Shown: piece by piece, positions 1 to 13,942 of the stretch | Numbering within the stretch: position 1 is the stretch's first letter | How the letters are laid out: each line of letters begins with the position of its first letter | Source of the DNA: Psococerastis gibbosa | Lineage: Eukaryota; Arthropoda; Insecta; Psocodea; Psocidae | DNA: 64,000 nucleotides | NCBI GenBank assembly: GCA_963971405.1 | Contig: OZ020489.1 | Coordinates: 11,842,001-11,906,000 of the forward strand | Direction: 5' to 3' | Program-made: the position numbers and the translations under genes | Notes under the pieces: model-generated | What the model was told of the DNA's origin: nothing | The model's database searches: none | The model's input: the letters and a program-made list of their open reading frames with translations, nothing else

Positions 1-2155
1 ATTGACCAATTGCTTCTGCGTGTTCATCGGTGTAAATGTAGCTAAAAAAAATTCATTCGACAAGAATACCAAAAATAGCTATATACTTATTTTATTTTTT
101 TTAAAGGTTTTGATATGATATGGGTGTCATATTTTGCTTACTTCGGCTCATTGTATTGTACATAACATTAAGCAATTGCTCCTGCGTGTTCATCGGTGTA
201 ATTGTAGCTAAAAAAAATTCATTCGACAAGAATTAGAAAAATAGCTATTTACTTATTTTTTTTTTTAAAGGTCTTGAAATGATATGGGTGTCTTAATTTT
301 GCTTATTTTGGCTCATTGTATTGTTCTTAACATTGAGCAGTTGCTTTTGCGTGTTCAAAGGTGTAAATGTAGCTAAAAAAAATTCATTCGACAGTAATCA
401 GAAAAATAGCTATTTACTTATTTTATTTTTTTAAAGGTCTTTAAAAGATAAAGGTGTCTTAATTTTGTTTATTTTGGCTCATTGTATTGTATTAAACATT
501 GAGCAGTTGCTTCTGCGTGTTCATCGGTGTAAATGTAGCTAAAAAAAATTCATTCGACAGGAATCAGAAAAATAGCTATTTACTTATTTTATTTTTTTAA
601 AGGTCTTGAAATGATATGAGTGTCTTAATTTTGCTTATTTTGGCTCAATGTATAGTACTTAACATTGAGCAAGTGCTTCTGCGTGTTCATCGGTGTAAAT
701 GTAGCTAAAAAAAATTCATTCGACAAGAATACCAAAAATAGCTATATACTTATTTTATTTTTTTTAAAGGTTTTGATATGGTATGGGTGTCTTAATTTGG
801 CTTATTTCGGCTCATTGTATTGTACTTAACATTGAGCAGTTGCTTCTGCGTGTTCATCGGTGTAAATGTAGCTAAAAAAAATTCATTCGACAGGAATCAG
901 AAAAATAGCTATTTACTTATTTTATTTTTTTAAAGGTCTTTAAAAGATATAGGTGTCCTAATTTTGCTTATTTTGGCTCATTGTACTGTACCTAACATTG
1001 GGCAAATGCTCCTGCGTGTTCATCCGTGTAAATGTAGCTACTAAAAATTCACAAGACATGAATAAGAAAAATAGCAATTTAGTTAATTTTTTTTTTTAAA
1101 GGTCTTAAAAAGATATAGGTGTCTTAATTTTGCTTATGTTGGCTCACTGTATTGTACCTAACATTGAGCAATTGCTCGTGCGTGTTCGTCGGTGTAAATT
1201 TAGCTACAAAAAATTCATTCGACAAGAATAAGAAAAATAGCTATTTCGTTATTTTCTTTTTTTAAAGGTCTTAAAAAGATATAGGTGTCGTAATTTTGGT
1301 TATTTAGGCTCAATGTATTGTACTTAACATTGACCAATTGCTTCTGCGTGTTCATCGGTGTAATTGTAGCTAAAAAAAATTCATTCGACAAGAATAAGAA
1401 AAATAGCTATTTACTTATTTTTTTTTTTAAAGGTCTTGAAATGATATGGGTGTCTTAATTTTGCTTATTTTGGCTCATTTTATAGTACTCAACATTGAGC
1501 AGTTGCTTCTGCGTGTTCACCGGTGTAAATGTAGCTAAAAAAAAATTCATTCGACAGGAATCAGAAAAATAGCTATTTAGTTATTTTCATTTTTGTAAGG
1601 TCTTAATATGATATGAGTGTCTTAATTTTGCTTATGTTGGCTCATTGTATTGTACCCAACATTGAGTAAATGCTCCTGCGTGTTCATCGGTGTAATTGTA
1701 GCTAAAAAAAATTCATTCGACAAGAATAAGAAAAATAGCTATTTACTTATTTTTTTTTTAAAGGTCTTGAAATGATATGGGTGTCTTAATTTTTCTTATT
1801 TTGGCTCAATGTATTGTACTTAACATTGACCAATTGCTTCTGCGTGTTCATCGGTGTAAATGTAGCTAAAAAAAATTCATTCGACAAGAATACCAAAAAT
1901 AGCTATATACTTATTTTATTTTTTTTAAAGGTTTTGATATGATATGGGTGTCATAATTTTGCTTATTTCGGCTCATTGTATTGTACATAACATTGAGCAA
2001 TTGCTCCTGCGTGTTCATCTGTGTAATTGTAGCTAAAAAAAATTCATTCGACAAGAATAAGAAAAATAGCTATTTACTTATTTTTTTTTTAAAGGTCTTG
2101 AAATGATATGGGTGTCTTAATTTTTCTTATTTTGGCTCAATGTATTGTACTTAAC
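1..2155 (+). repeat. Group A higher-order repeat, 13 monomers, 2155 bp, copy 1
   Basis: Base 1 onward matches base 2156 onward at a constant offset of 2155. Monomer starts are 1, 167, 332, 498, 664, 831, 997, 1163, 1329, 1494, 1661, 1825 and 1992. Distinctive members: 1 (ATACCAAAAATAG, GTCATATTTTGC), 332 (TTTGCGTGTTCAAAGG, CAGTAATCAG), 997 (ATTGGGCAAATG, TTCACAAGACATG), 1163 (CTCGTGCGTGTTCGTCGG), 1494 (GTTCACCGGTG) and 1992 (TTCATCTGTGTAATTG). Neighbouring monomers are visibly more different from each other than the corresponding monomers of the two copies, which defines a higher-order repeat. Confidence 0.93.
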
Positions 2156-4000
2156 ATTGACCAATTGCTTCTGCGTGTTCATCGGTGTAAATGTAGCTAA
2201 AAAAAATTCATTCGACAAGAATACCAAAAATAGCTATATACTTATTTTATTTTTTTTAAAGGTTTTGATATGATATGGGTGTCATATTTTGCTTACTTCG
2301 GCTCATTGTATTGTACATAACATTAAGCAATTGCTCCTGCGTGTTCATCGGTGTAATTGTAGCTAAAAAAAATTCATTCGACAAGAATTAGAAAAATAGC
2401 TATTTACTTATTTTTTTTTTTAAAGGTCTTGAAATGATATGGGTGTCTTAATTTTGCTTATTTTGGCTCATTGTATTGTTCTTAACATTGAGCAGTTGCT
2501 TTTGCGTGTTCAAAGGTGTAAATGTAGCTAAAAAAAATTCATTCGACAGTAATCCGAAAAATAGCTATTTACTTATTTTATTTTTTTAAAGGTCTTTAAA
2601 AGATAAAGGTGTCTTAATTTTGTTTATTTTGGCTCATTGTATTGTATTAAACATTGAGCAGTTGCTTCTGCGTGTTCATCGGTGTAAATGTAGCTAAAAA
2701 AAATTCATTCGACAGGAATCAGAAAAATAGCTATTTACTTATTTTATTTTTTTAAAGGTCTTGAAATGATATGAGTGTCTTAATTTTGCTTATTTTGGCT
2801 CAATGTATAGTACTTAACATTGAGCAAGTGCTTCTGCGTGTTCATCGGTGTAAATGTAGCTAAAAAAAATTCATTCGACAAGAATACCAAAAATAGCTAT
2901 ATACTTATTTTATTTTTTTTAAAGGTTTTGATATGGTATGGGTGTCTTAATTTGGCTTATTTCGGCTCATTGTATTGTACTTAACATTGAGCAGTTGCTT
3001 CTGCGTGTTCATCGGTGTAAATGTAGCTAAAAAAAATTCATTCGACAGGAATCAGAAAAATAGCTATTTACTTATTTTATTTTTTTAAAGGTCTTTAAAA
3101 GATATAGGTGTCCTAATTTTGCTTATTTTGGCTCATTGTACTGTACCTAACATTGGGCAAATGCTCCTGCGTGTTCATCCGTGTAAATGTAGCTACTAAA
3201 AATTCACAAGACATGAATAAGAAAAATAGCAATTTAGTTAATTTTTTTTTTTAAAGGTCTTAAAAAGATATAGGTGTCTTAATTTTGCTTATGTTGGCTC
3301 ACTGTATTGTACCTAACATTGAGCAATTGCTCGTGCGTGTTCGTCGGTGTAAATTTAGCTACAAAAAATTCATTCGACAAGAATAAGAAAAATAGCTATT
3401 TCGTTATTTTCTTTTTTTAAAGGTCTTAAAAAGATATAGGTGTCGTAATTTTGGTTATTTAGGCTCAATGTATTGTACTTAACATTGACCAATTGCTTCT
3501 GCGTGTTCATCGGTGTAATTGTAGCTAAAAAAAATTCATTCGACAAGAATAAGAAAAATAGCTATTTACTTATTTTTTTTTTTAAAGGTCTTGAAATGAT
3601 ATGGGTGTCTTAATTTTGCTTATTTTGGCTCATTTTATAGTACTCAACATTGAGCAGTTGCTTCTGCGTGTTCACCGGTGTAAATGTAGCTAAAAAAAAA
3701 TTCATTCGACAGGAATCAGAAAAATAGCTATTTAGTTATTTTCATTTTTTTAAGGTCTTAATATGATATGAGTGTCTTAATTTTGCTTATGTTGGCTCAT
3801 TGTATTGTACCCAACATTGAGTAAATGCTCCTGCGTGTTCATCGGTGTAATTGTAGCTAAAAAAAATTCATTCGACAAGAATAAGAAAAATAGCTATTTA
3901 CTTATTTTTTTTTTAAAGGTCTTGAAATGATATGGGTGTCTTAATTTTTCTTATGTTGGCTCAATGTATTGTACTTAACATTGACCAATTGCTTCTGCGT
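2156..4000 (+). repeat. Group A higher-order repeat, copy 2, interrupted at monomer 12
   Basis: It repeats bases 1-1844 with very few differences. I noticed CAGTAATCC against CAGTAATCA near 2557, TTTTTTT against TTTTTGT near 3747 and TTATGTTGG against TTATTTTGG near 3954. The twelfth monomer starts at 3980 and stops after about 20 bases at the junction to the B island, so copy 2 lacks the rest of monomer 12 and monomer 13. Confidence 0.92.
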
Positions 4001-4042
4001 GTCTTAATTTTGCTTATTTTGGCTCATTGTATTGTACCTGAC
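3980..4042 (+). repeat. Truncated monomer at an out-of-register A-to-B junction
   Basis: Monomer starts at 3980 and 4043 are only 63 bp apart, so about 103 bp are missing. A-type GCTTCTGCGTGT runs straight into GTGTCTTAATTTTGC. Both sides share GTGT (CTGCGTGTTC and GGGTGTCTT), so the break lies in a 4-base microhomology at about 3998-4002. Confidence 0.9.
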
Positions 4043-5178
4043 ATTGAGCAATTGCTCCTGCGTGTTCATCGGTTTAAATGTTGCTAAAAAAAATTCATTC
4101 GACAAGAATAAAAAAAATAGCTATTTACTTATATTATTTTTTTTAAAGGTCTTGATATGATAAGGGTGTCTAAATTTTGCTTATTTTGGCTCAATGTATT
4201 GTACTTAACATTGAGCAATTGCTCCTGTGTGTTCATCGGTGTAAATGTAGCTAAAAAAAATTCATTCGACAAGAATAAGAAAATTAGCTATATACTTATT
4301 TTATTTTTTTTAAAGGTGTTGACATGACACGGGTGTCTTAATTTGGCTTATTTTGGCTCATTGTATTGTAATTAACATTGAGAAATTGCTCCTGCGTGTT
4401 CATTGGTGTAAATGTAGCTAAAAAAAATTCATTCGACAAGAATAAGAAAAATAGCTATTTACTTATTTTATTTTTTTAAAAGTTTTAAAAAGATATAGGT
4501 GTCTTAATTTTGCTTATTTTGGCTCATTGTATTGTACTTGATATTAAACAATTGCTCCTGCGTGTTCACCGGTTTAAATGTTGCTAAAAAAAGTTCATTC
4601 GACAAGAATAAGAAAAATAGCTATTTACTTATTTTATTTTTTTAAAGGTTTTAAAAAGATATAGGTGCCTTAATTTTGCTTATTTTGGCTCAATGTATTG
4701 TACTTAACATTGACCACTTGCTCCTGCGTGTTCATCGGTGTAAATGTAGCTAAAAAAAATTCATTCGACAAGAATAAGAAAAATAGCTATTTACGTATTT
4801 TATTTTTTTAAAGGTTTTAAAAAGATATAGGTGTCTTAATTTTGCTTATTTTGGCTCATTGTATTGTACCTGACATTGAGCAATTGCTCCTGCGTGTTCA
4901 TCGGTTTAAATGTTGCTAATAAAAATTCATTCGACAAGAATAAAAAAAATAGCTATTTACTTATATTATTTTTTTTAAGGTCTTGATATGATAAGGGTGT
5001 CTAAATTTTGCTTATTTTGGCTCAGTGTATTGTACTTAACATTGAGCAATTGCTCCTGCGTGTTCATCGGTGTAAATGTAGCTAAAAAAAATTCATTCGA
5101 CAAGAATAAGAAAATTAGCTATATACTTATTTTATTTTTTTTAAAGGTCTTGATATGACACGGGTGTCTTAATTTGGC
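4001..5178 (+). repeat. B-type island inside the A array (~1.18 kb)
   Basis: Bases 4001 onward match 18054 onward at a constant offset of 14053, including rare shared variants: CTCCTGTGTG (about 4223 and 18276), GTGTTGACATGACACGG (about 4317 and 18370) and TTCACCGGTTTAAATG (about 4565 and 18618). The match ends near 5175-5180, where the sequence switches in register to the A-type TTATGTTGGCTCACTG seen near 1135 and 3290. The island looks like a piece of the B array placed inside A by unequal exchange or conversion. Confidence 0.88.
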
Positions 5179-8100
5179 TTATGTTGGCTCACTGTATTGT
5201 ACCTAACATTGAGCAATTGCTCGTGCGTGTTCGTCGGTGTAAATTTAGCTACAAAAAATTCATTCGACAAGAATAAGAAAAATAGCTATTTCGTTATTTT
5301 CTTTTTATAAAGGTCTTAAAAAGATATAGGTGTCGTAATTTTGGTTATTTAGGCTCAATGTATTGTACTTAACATTGACCAATTGCTTTTGCGTGTTCAT
5401 CGGTGTAATTGTAGCTAAAAAAAATTCATTCGACAAGAATAAGAAAAATAGCTATTTACTTATTTTTTTTTTAAAGGCCTTGAAATGATATGGGTGTCTT
5501 AATTTTGCTTATTTTGGCTCATTGTATAGTACTCAACATTGAGCAGTTGCTTCTGCGTGTTCATCGGTGTAAATGTAGCTAAAAAAAAATTCATTCGACA
5601 GGAATCAGAAAAATAGCTATTTACTTATTTTATTTTTTTAAAGGTCTTTAAAAGATATAGGTGTCCTAATTTTGCTAATTTTGGCTCATTGTAATGTACC
5701 TAACATTGAGCAAATGCTCCTGCGTGTTCATCCGTGTAAATGTAGCTAAAAAAAATTCATTCGACAAGAATAAGAAAAATAGATATTTCCTTATTTTATT
5801 TTTTTTAAAGGTCTTGAAATGATATGGGTGTCTTAATTTTGCTTATTTCGGCTCATTGTATTGTACATAACATTGAGCAATTGCTCCTGCGTGTTCATCG
5901 GTGTAATTGTAGCTAAAAAAAATTCATTCGACAAGAATAAGAAAAATTGCTATTTACTTATTTTTTTTTTAAAGGTCTTGAAATGATATGGGTGTCTTAA
6001 TTTTTCTTATTTTGGCTCAATGTATTGTACTTAACATTGACCAATTGCTTCTGCGTGTTCATCGGTGTAAATGTAGCTAAAAAAAATTCATTCGACAAGA
6101 ATACCAAAAATAGCTATATACTTATATTATTTTTTTTAAAGGTTTTGATATGATATGGGTGTCATAATTTTGCTTATTTCGGCTCATTGTATTGTACTTA
6201 ACATTAAGCAATTGCTCCTGCGTGTTCATCGGTGTAATTGTAGCTAAAAAAAATTCATTCGACAAGAATAAGAAAAATAGCTATTTACTTTTTTTTTTTT
6301 TTAAAGGTCTTGAAATGATATGGGTGTCTTAATTTTGCTTATTTTGGCTCACTGTATTGTTCCTAACATTGAGCAGTTGCTTCTGCGTGTTCAAAGGTGT
6401 AAATGTAGCTAAAAAAAATTCATTCGACAGGAATCAGAAAAATAGCTATTTACTTATTTTATTTTTTTAAAGGTCTTTAAATGATATAGGTGTCTTAATT
6501 TTGCTTATTTTGGCTCATTGTATTGTACCTAACATTAAGCAATTGCTCCTGCGTGTTCATCGGTGTAATTGTAGCTAAGAAATTCATTCGACAAGAATAA
6601 GAAAAATAGCTATTTACTTATTTTTTTTTTTAAAGGTCTTGAAATGATATGGGTGTCTTAATTTTGCTTATTTGTGCTCATTGTATTGTTCGTAACATTG
6701 AGCAGTTGCTTTTGCGTGTTCAAAGGTGTAAATATAGCTAAAAAAAATTCATTCGACAGGAATCAGAAAAATAGCTACTTACTTATTTTATTCTTTTAAA
6801 GGTCCTTAAAAGATATAGGTGTCTTAATTTTGCTTATGTTGGCTCATTGTATTGTACTAAACATTGAGCAGTTGCTTCTGCGTGTTCATCGGTGTAAATG
6901 TAGCTCAAAAAATTCATTCGACAGGAATCAGAAAAATAGCTATTTACTTATTTTATTTTTTTTAAAGGTCTTGTTATGATATGGGAGTCTTTATTTTGCT
7001 TATTTTGGCTCACCGTATTGTGCTTAAGATTGGGCAATTGCTCCTGCGAGTTCATAGGTGTAAATGTAGCTAAAACAAATTCATTCGACAAGAATAAGAA
7101 AAATAGATATTTCCTTATTTTATTTTTTTTAAAGGTCTTGAAATGATATGGGTGTCTTAATTTTGCTTATTTTGCCTCATTGTATTGCACTAACATTGAG
7201 CAATTGCTCCTGCATGTTCATCGGTGTAAATGTAGCTAAAAAAAATTCATTCGATAAGAATCAGAAAAATAGCTATTTACTTATTTTATTTTTTTTAAAG
7301 GTCTTGTTATGATATGGGAGTCTTTATTTTGCTTATTTTGGCTCACCGTATTGTGCTTAAGATTGAGCAATTGCTCCTGCGAGTTCATAGGTGTAAATGT
7401 AGCTAAAAAAAATTCATTCGACAAGAATAAGAAAAATAGATATTTCCTTATTTTATTTTTTTTAAAGGTCTTGAAATGATATGGGTGTCTTAATTTTGCT
7501 TATTTTGGCTCATTGTATTGTACTTAACATTAAGCTGTTGCTTCAACGTGTTCATCGGTGTAAATGTAGCTAAAAAAAATTCATTCGACAGGAATCAGAA
7601 AAATAGCTATTTACTTATTTTCTTTTTTTTAAGGTCTTAATAAGATATAGGTGTCTTAATTTTGCTTATGTTGGCTCATTGTATTGTCCCTAACATTGAG
7701 TAAATGCTCCTGCGTGTTCACCCGTGTAAATGTAGCTACTAAAAATTCATTCGACAAGAATAAGAAAAATAGCTACATACTTATTTTATTTTTTTTAAAG
7801 GTCTTGAATAGATATGGGTGTCCTAGTTTTGCTTACTTTGGCTCACTGTACCTTACATTTAGCAATTGCTCCAGCGTGTTCATCGGTGCAAATGTAGCTA
7901 CATAAAATTTATTCGACAAGAATAAGAAAAATAGCTATTTCATTATTTTCTTTTTTTTAAAGGTCTTAAAAAGATATAGGTGTCTTAATTTTGGTTATTT
8001 AGGCTCACTGTATTGTACTTAACATTGACCAATTGCTCCTGCGTGTTCATCGGTGTAAGTGGAGCTAAAAAAAATTCATTCGACAAGAATAAGAAAAATA

Positions 8101-8354
8101 GCTATATACTTATTTTATTTTTTTTAAAGGTTTTGATATGATAAAGGTGTCATAATTTTGCTTATTTCGGCTCATTGTATTGTACATAACATTGAGCAAT
8201 TGCTCCTGCGTGTTCATCTGTGTAATTGTAGCTAAAAAAAATTCATTCGACAAGAATAAGAAAAATAGCTATTTACTTATTTTTTTTTTAAAGGTCTTGA
8301 AATGATATGGGTGTCTTAATTTTTCTTATTTTGGCTCAATGTATTGTACTTAAC

Positions 8355-10178
8355 ATTGACCAATTGCTTCTGTGTGTTCATCGGTGTAAATGTAGCTAAA
8401 AAAAATTCATTCGACAAGAATACCAAAAATAGCTATATACTTATTTTATTTTTTTTAAAGGTTTTGATATGATATGGGTGTCATATTTTGCTTACTTCGG
8501 CTCATTGTATTGTACATAACATTAAGCAATTGCTCCTGCGTGTTCATCGGTGTAATTGTAGCTAAAAAAAATTCATTCGACAAGAATTAGAAAAATAGCT
8601 ATTTACTTATTTTTTTTTTTAAAGGTCTTGAAATGATATGGGTGTCTTAATTTTGCTTATTTTGGCTCATTGTATTGTTCTTAACATTGAGCAGTTGCTT
8701 TTGCGTGTTCAAAGGTGTAAATGTAGCTAAAAAAAATTCATTCGACAGTAATCAGAAAAATAGCTATTTACTTATTTTATTTTTTTAAAGGTCTTTAAAA
8801 GATAAAGGTGTCTTAATTTTGTTTATTTTGGCTCATTGTATTGTATTAAACATTGAGCAGTTGCTTCTGCGTGTTCATCGGTGTAAATGTAGCTAAAAAA
8901 AATTCATTCGACAGGAATCAGAAAAATAGCTATTTACTTATTTTATTTTTTTAAAGGTCTTGAAATGATATGAGTGTCTTAATTTTGCTTATTTTGGCTC
9001 AATGTATAGTACTTAACATTGAGCAAGTGCTTCTGCGTGTTCATCGGTGTAAATGTAGCTAAAAAAAATTCATTCGACAAGAATACCAAAAATAGCTATA
9101 TACTTATTTTATTTTTTTTAAAGGTTTTGATATGGTATGGGTGTCTTAATTTGGCTTATTTCGGCTCATTGTATTGTACTTAACATTGAGCAGTTGCTTC
9201 TGCGTGTTCATCGGTGTAAATGTAGCTAAAAAAAATTCATTCGACAGGAATCAGAAAAATAGCTATTTACTTATTTTATTTTTTTAAAGGTCTTTAAAAG
9301 ACATAGGTGTCCTAATTTTGCTTATTTTGGCTCATTGTACTGTACCTAACATTGGGCAAATGCTCCTGCGTGTTCATCCGTGTAAATGTAGCTACTAAAA
9401 ATTCACAAGACATGAATAAGAAAAATAGCAATTTAGTTAATTTTTTTTTTTAAAGGTCTTAAAAAGATATAGGTGTCTTAATTTTGCTTATGTTGGCTCA
9501 CTGTATTGTACCTAACATTGAGCAATTGCTCGTGCGTGTTCGTCGGTGTAAATTTAGCTACAAAAAATTCATTCGACAAGAATAAGAAAAATAGCTATTT
9601 CGTTATTTTCATTTTTTAAAGGTCTTAAAAAGATATAGGTGTCGTAATTTTGGTTATTTAGGCTCAATGTATTGTACTTAACATTGACCAATTGCTTCTG
9701 CGTGTTCATCGGTGTAATTGTAGCTAAAAAAAATTCATTCGACAAGAATAAGAAAAATAGCTATTTACTTATTTTTTTTTTTAAAGGTCTTGAAATGATA
9801 TGGGTGTCTTAATTTTGCTTATTTTGGCTCATTTTATAGTACTCAACATTGAGCAGTTGCTTCTGCGTGTTCACCGGTGTAAATGTAGCTAAAAAAAAAT
9901 TCATTCGACAGGAATCAGAAAAATAGCTATTTAGTTATTTTCATTTTTTTAAGGTCTTAATATGATATGAGTGTCTTAATTTTGCTTATGTTGGCTCATT
10001 GTATTGTACCCAACATTGAGTAAATGCTCCTGCGTGTTCATCGGTGTAATTGTAGCTAAAAAAAATTCATTCGACAAGAATAAGAAAAATAGCTATTTAC
10101 TTATTTTTTTTTTAAAGGTCTTGAAATGATATGGGTGTCTTAATTTTTCTTATTTTGGCTCAATGTATTGTACTTAAC
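8355..10178 (+). repeat. Group A higher-order repeat, 11-monomer form (1824 bp)
   Basis: It matches bases 1-1824 at offset 8354, including CAGTAATCAG near 8751 and TTCACAAGACATG near 9401. Where the 13-mer would continue with its monomers 12 and 13, the sequence restarts a monomer-1 type at 10179 that carries private changes (GATACGATATGG, CATAATATTAAGC). It is therefore two monomers shorter than the unit at 1-2155. Confidence 0.88.
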
Positions 10179-11116
10179 ATTGACCAATTGCTTCTGCGTG
10201 TTCATCGGTGTAAATGTAGCTAAAAAAAAATCATTCGACAAGAATACCAAAAATAGCTATATACTTATTTTATTTTTTTTAAAGGTTTTGATACGATATG
10301 GGTGTCATATTTTGCTTACTTCGGCTCATTGTATTGTACATAATATTAAGCAATTGCTCCTGCGTGTTCATCGGTGTAATTGTAGCTAAAAAAAATTCAT
10401 TCGACAAGAATAAGAAAAATAGCTATTTACTTATTTTTTTTTTTTAAAGGTCTTGAAATGATATGGGTGTCTTAATTTTGCTTATTTTGGCTCATTGTAT
10501 TGTTTTTAACATCGAGCAGTTGCTTTTGCGTGTTCAAAGGTGTAAATGTAGCTAAAAAAAATTCATTCGACAGGAATCAGAAAATTAGCTATTTACTTAT
10601 TTTATTTTTTTAAAGGTCTTTAAAAGATATAGGTGTCTTAATTTTGCTTATTTTGGCTCATTGTATTGTATTAAACATTGAGCAGTTGCTTCTGCGTGTT
10701 CATCGGTGTAAATGTAGCTAAAAAAAATTCATTCGACAGGAATCAGAAAAATAGCTATTTACTTATTTTATTTTTTTAAAGGTCTTGAAATGATATGGGT
10801 GTCTTAATTTTGCTTATTTTGGCTCAATGTATAGTACTTAACATTGAGCAAGTGCTTCTGCGTGTTCATCGGTGTAAATGTAGCTAAAAAAAATTCATTC
10901 GACAAGAATACCAAAAATAGCTATATACTTATTTTATTTTTTTTAAAGGTTTTGATATGGTATGGGTGTCTTAATTTGGCTTATTTCGGCTCATTGCATT
11001 GTACCTAACATTGAGCAGTTGCCTCTGCGTGTTCATCGGTGTAAATGTAGCTAAAAAAAATTCATTCGACAGGAATCAGAAAAATAGCTATTTACTTATT
11101 TTATTTTTTTAAAGGT

Positions 11117-13942
11117 CTTCAAAAGATATAGGTGTTCTAATTTTGCTTATTTTGGCTCATTGTACTGTACCTAACATTGGGCAAATGCTCCTGCGTGTTC
11201 ATCCGTGTAAATGTAGCTACTAAAAATTCACAAGACAAGAATAAGAAAAATAGCAATTTAGTTAATTTTTTTTTTTAAAGGTCTTGTTATGATATGGGAG
11301 TCTTTATTTTGCTTATTTTGGCTCACCGTATTGTGCTTAAGATTGAGCAATTGCTCCTGCGAGTTCATAGGTGTAAATGTAGCTAAAACAAATTCATTCG
11401 ACAAGAATAAGAAAAATAGATATTTCCTTATTTTATTTTTTTTAAAGGTCTTGAAATGATATGGGTGTCTTAATTTTGCTTATTTTGCCTCATTGTATTG
11501 CACTAACATTGAGCAATTGCTCCTGCATGTTCATCGGTGTAAATGTAGCTAAAAAAAATTCATTCGATAAGAATCAGAAAAATAGCTATTTACTTATTTT
11601 ATTTTTTTTAAAGGTCTTGTTATGATATGGGAGTCTTTATTTTGCTTATTTTGGCTCACCGTATTGTGCTTAAGATTGAGCAATTGCTCCTGCGAGTTCA
11701 TAGGTGTAAATGTAGCTAAAAAAAATTCATTCGACAAGAATAAGAAAAATAGATATTTCCTTATTTTATTTTTTTTAAAGGTCTTGATATGATGTGGGTG
11801 TCTTAGTTTTGCTTATTTTGGCTCATTGTATTGTACTTAACATTAAGCTGTTGCTTCAACGTGTTCATCGGTGTAAATGTAGCTAAAAAAAATTCATTCG
11901 ACAGGAATCAGAAAAATAGCTATTTACTTATTTTCTTTTTTTTAAGGTCTTAATAAGATATAGGTGTCTTAATTTTGCTTATGTTGGCTCATTGTATTGT
12001 ACCTAACATTGAGTAAATGCTCCTGCGTGTTCATCCGTGTAAATGTAGCTACTAAAAATTCATTCGACAAGAATAAGAAAAATAGCTACATACTTATTTT
12101 ATTTTTTTTAAAGGTCTTGAATAGATATGGGTGTCCTAGTTTTGCTTACTTTGGCTCACTGTATTGTACCTTACATTTAGCAATTGCTCCAGCGTGTTCA
12201 TCGGTGCAAATGTAGCTACATAAAATTTATTCGACAAGAATAAGAAAAATAGCTATTTCATTATTTTCTTTTTTTTAAAGGTCTTAAAAAGATATAGGTG
12301 TCTTAATTTTGGTTATTTAGGCTCACTGTATTGTACTTAACATTGACCGATTGCTTTTGCGTGTTCAAAGGTGTAAATGTAGCTAAAAAAAATTCATTCG
12401 ACAAGAATACCAAAAATAGCTATATACTTATTTTATTTTTTTTAAAGGTTTTGATATGATATGGGTGTCATGTTTTGCTTACTTCGGCTCATTGTATTGT
12501 ACATAACATTAAGCTATTGCTCCTGCGTGTTCATCGGTGTAATTGTAGCTAAAAAAAATTCATTCGACAAGAATAAGAAAAATAGCTATTTACTTATTTT
12601 TTTTTTTAAAGGTCTTGAAATGATATGGGTGTCTTAATTTTGCTTATTTTGGCTCATTGTATTGTTCTTAACATTGAGCAGTTGCTTTTGCGTGTTCAAA
12701 GGTGTAAATGTAGCTAAAAAAAATTCATTCGACAGGAATCAGAAAAATAGCTATTTACTTATTTTATTTTTTTAAAGGTCTTTAAAAGATATAGGTGTCT
12801 TAATTTTGCTTATTTTGGCTCAATGTATTGTATTAAACATTGAGCAGTTGCTTCTGCGTGTTCATCGGTGTAAATGTAGCTAAAAAAAATTCATTCGACA
12901 GGAATCAGAAAAATAGCTATTTACTTATTTTATTTTTTTAAAGGTCTTGAAATGATATGGGTGTCTTAATTTTGCTTATTTTGGCTCAATGTATAGTACT
13001 TAACATTGAGCAAGTGCTTCTGCGTGTTCATCGGTGTAAATGTAGCTAAAAAAAATTCATTCGACAAGAATACCAAAAATAGCTATATACTTATATTATT
13101 TTTTTTAAAGGTTTTGATATGGTATGGGTGTCTTAATTTGCCTTATTTCGGCTCATTGTATTGTACTTAACATTGAGCAGTTGCTTCTGCGTGTTCATCG
13201 GTGTAAATGTAGCTAAAAAAAATTCATTCGACAGGAATCAGAAAAATAGCTATTTACTTATTTTATTTTTTTAAAGGTCTTTAAAAGATATAGGTGTCCT
13301 AATTTTGCTTATTTTGGCTCATTGTACTGTACCTAACATTGGGCAAATGCTCCTGCGTGTTCATCCGTGTAAATGTAGCTACTAAAAATTCACAAGACAT
13401 GAATAAGAAAAATAGCAATTTAGTTAATTTTTTTTTTTAAAGGTCTTAAAAAGATATAGGTGTCTTAATTTTGCTTATGTTGGCTCACTGTATTGTACCT
13501 AACATTGAGCAATTGCTCGTGCGTGTTCGTCGGTGTAAATTTAGCTACAAAAAATTCATTCGACAAGAATAAGAAAAATAGCTATTTCGTTATTTTCTTT
13601 TTTTAAAGGTCTTAAAAAGATATAGGTGTCGTAATTTTGGTTATTTAGGCTCAATGTATTGTACTTAACATTGACCAATTGCTTCTGCGTGTTCATCGGT
13701 GTAATTGTAGCTAAAAAAAATTCATTCGACAAGAATAAGAAAAATAGCTATTTACTTATTTTTTTTTTTAAAGGTCTTGAAATGATATGGGTGTCTTAAT
13801 TTTGCTTATTTTGGCTCATTTTATAGTACTCAACATTGAGCAGTTGCTTCTGCGTGTTCATCGGTGTAAATGTAGCTAAAAAAAAATTCATTCGACAGGA
13901 ATCAGAAAAATAGCTATTTACTTATTTTATTTTTTTAAAGGT
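11117..13942 (+). repeat. 17-monomer, 2826-bp higher-order repeat, copy 1
   Basis: The marker CTTCAAAAGATATAGGTGTT occurs at 11117 and again at 13943, and everything between repeats at offset 2826. Private changes between the copies that I noticed: GATTGAGCAA against GATTGATCAA, GCTCCTGCG against GCTCTTGCG, TGTATTGTACC against TGTGTTGTACC, CTTAATTTT against CTTAGTTTT, and TTAGCTAC against TTAGATAC. About five differences in 2.8 kb implies near identity. Confidence 0.92.
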
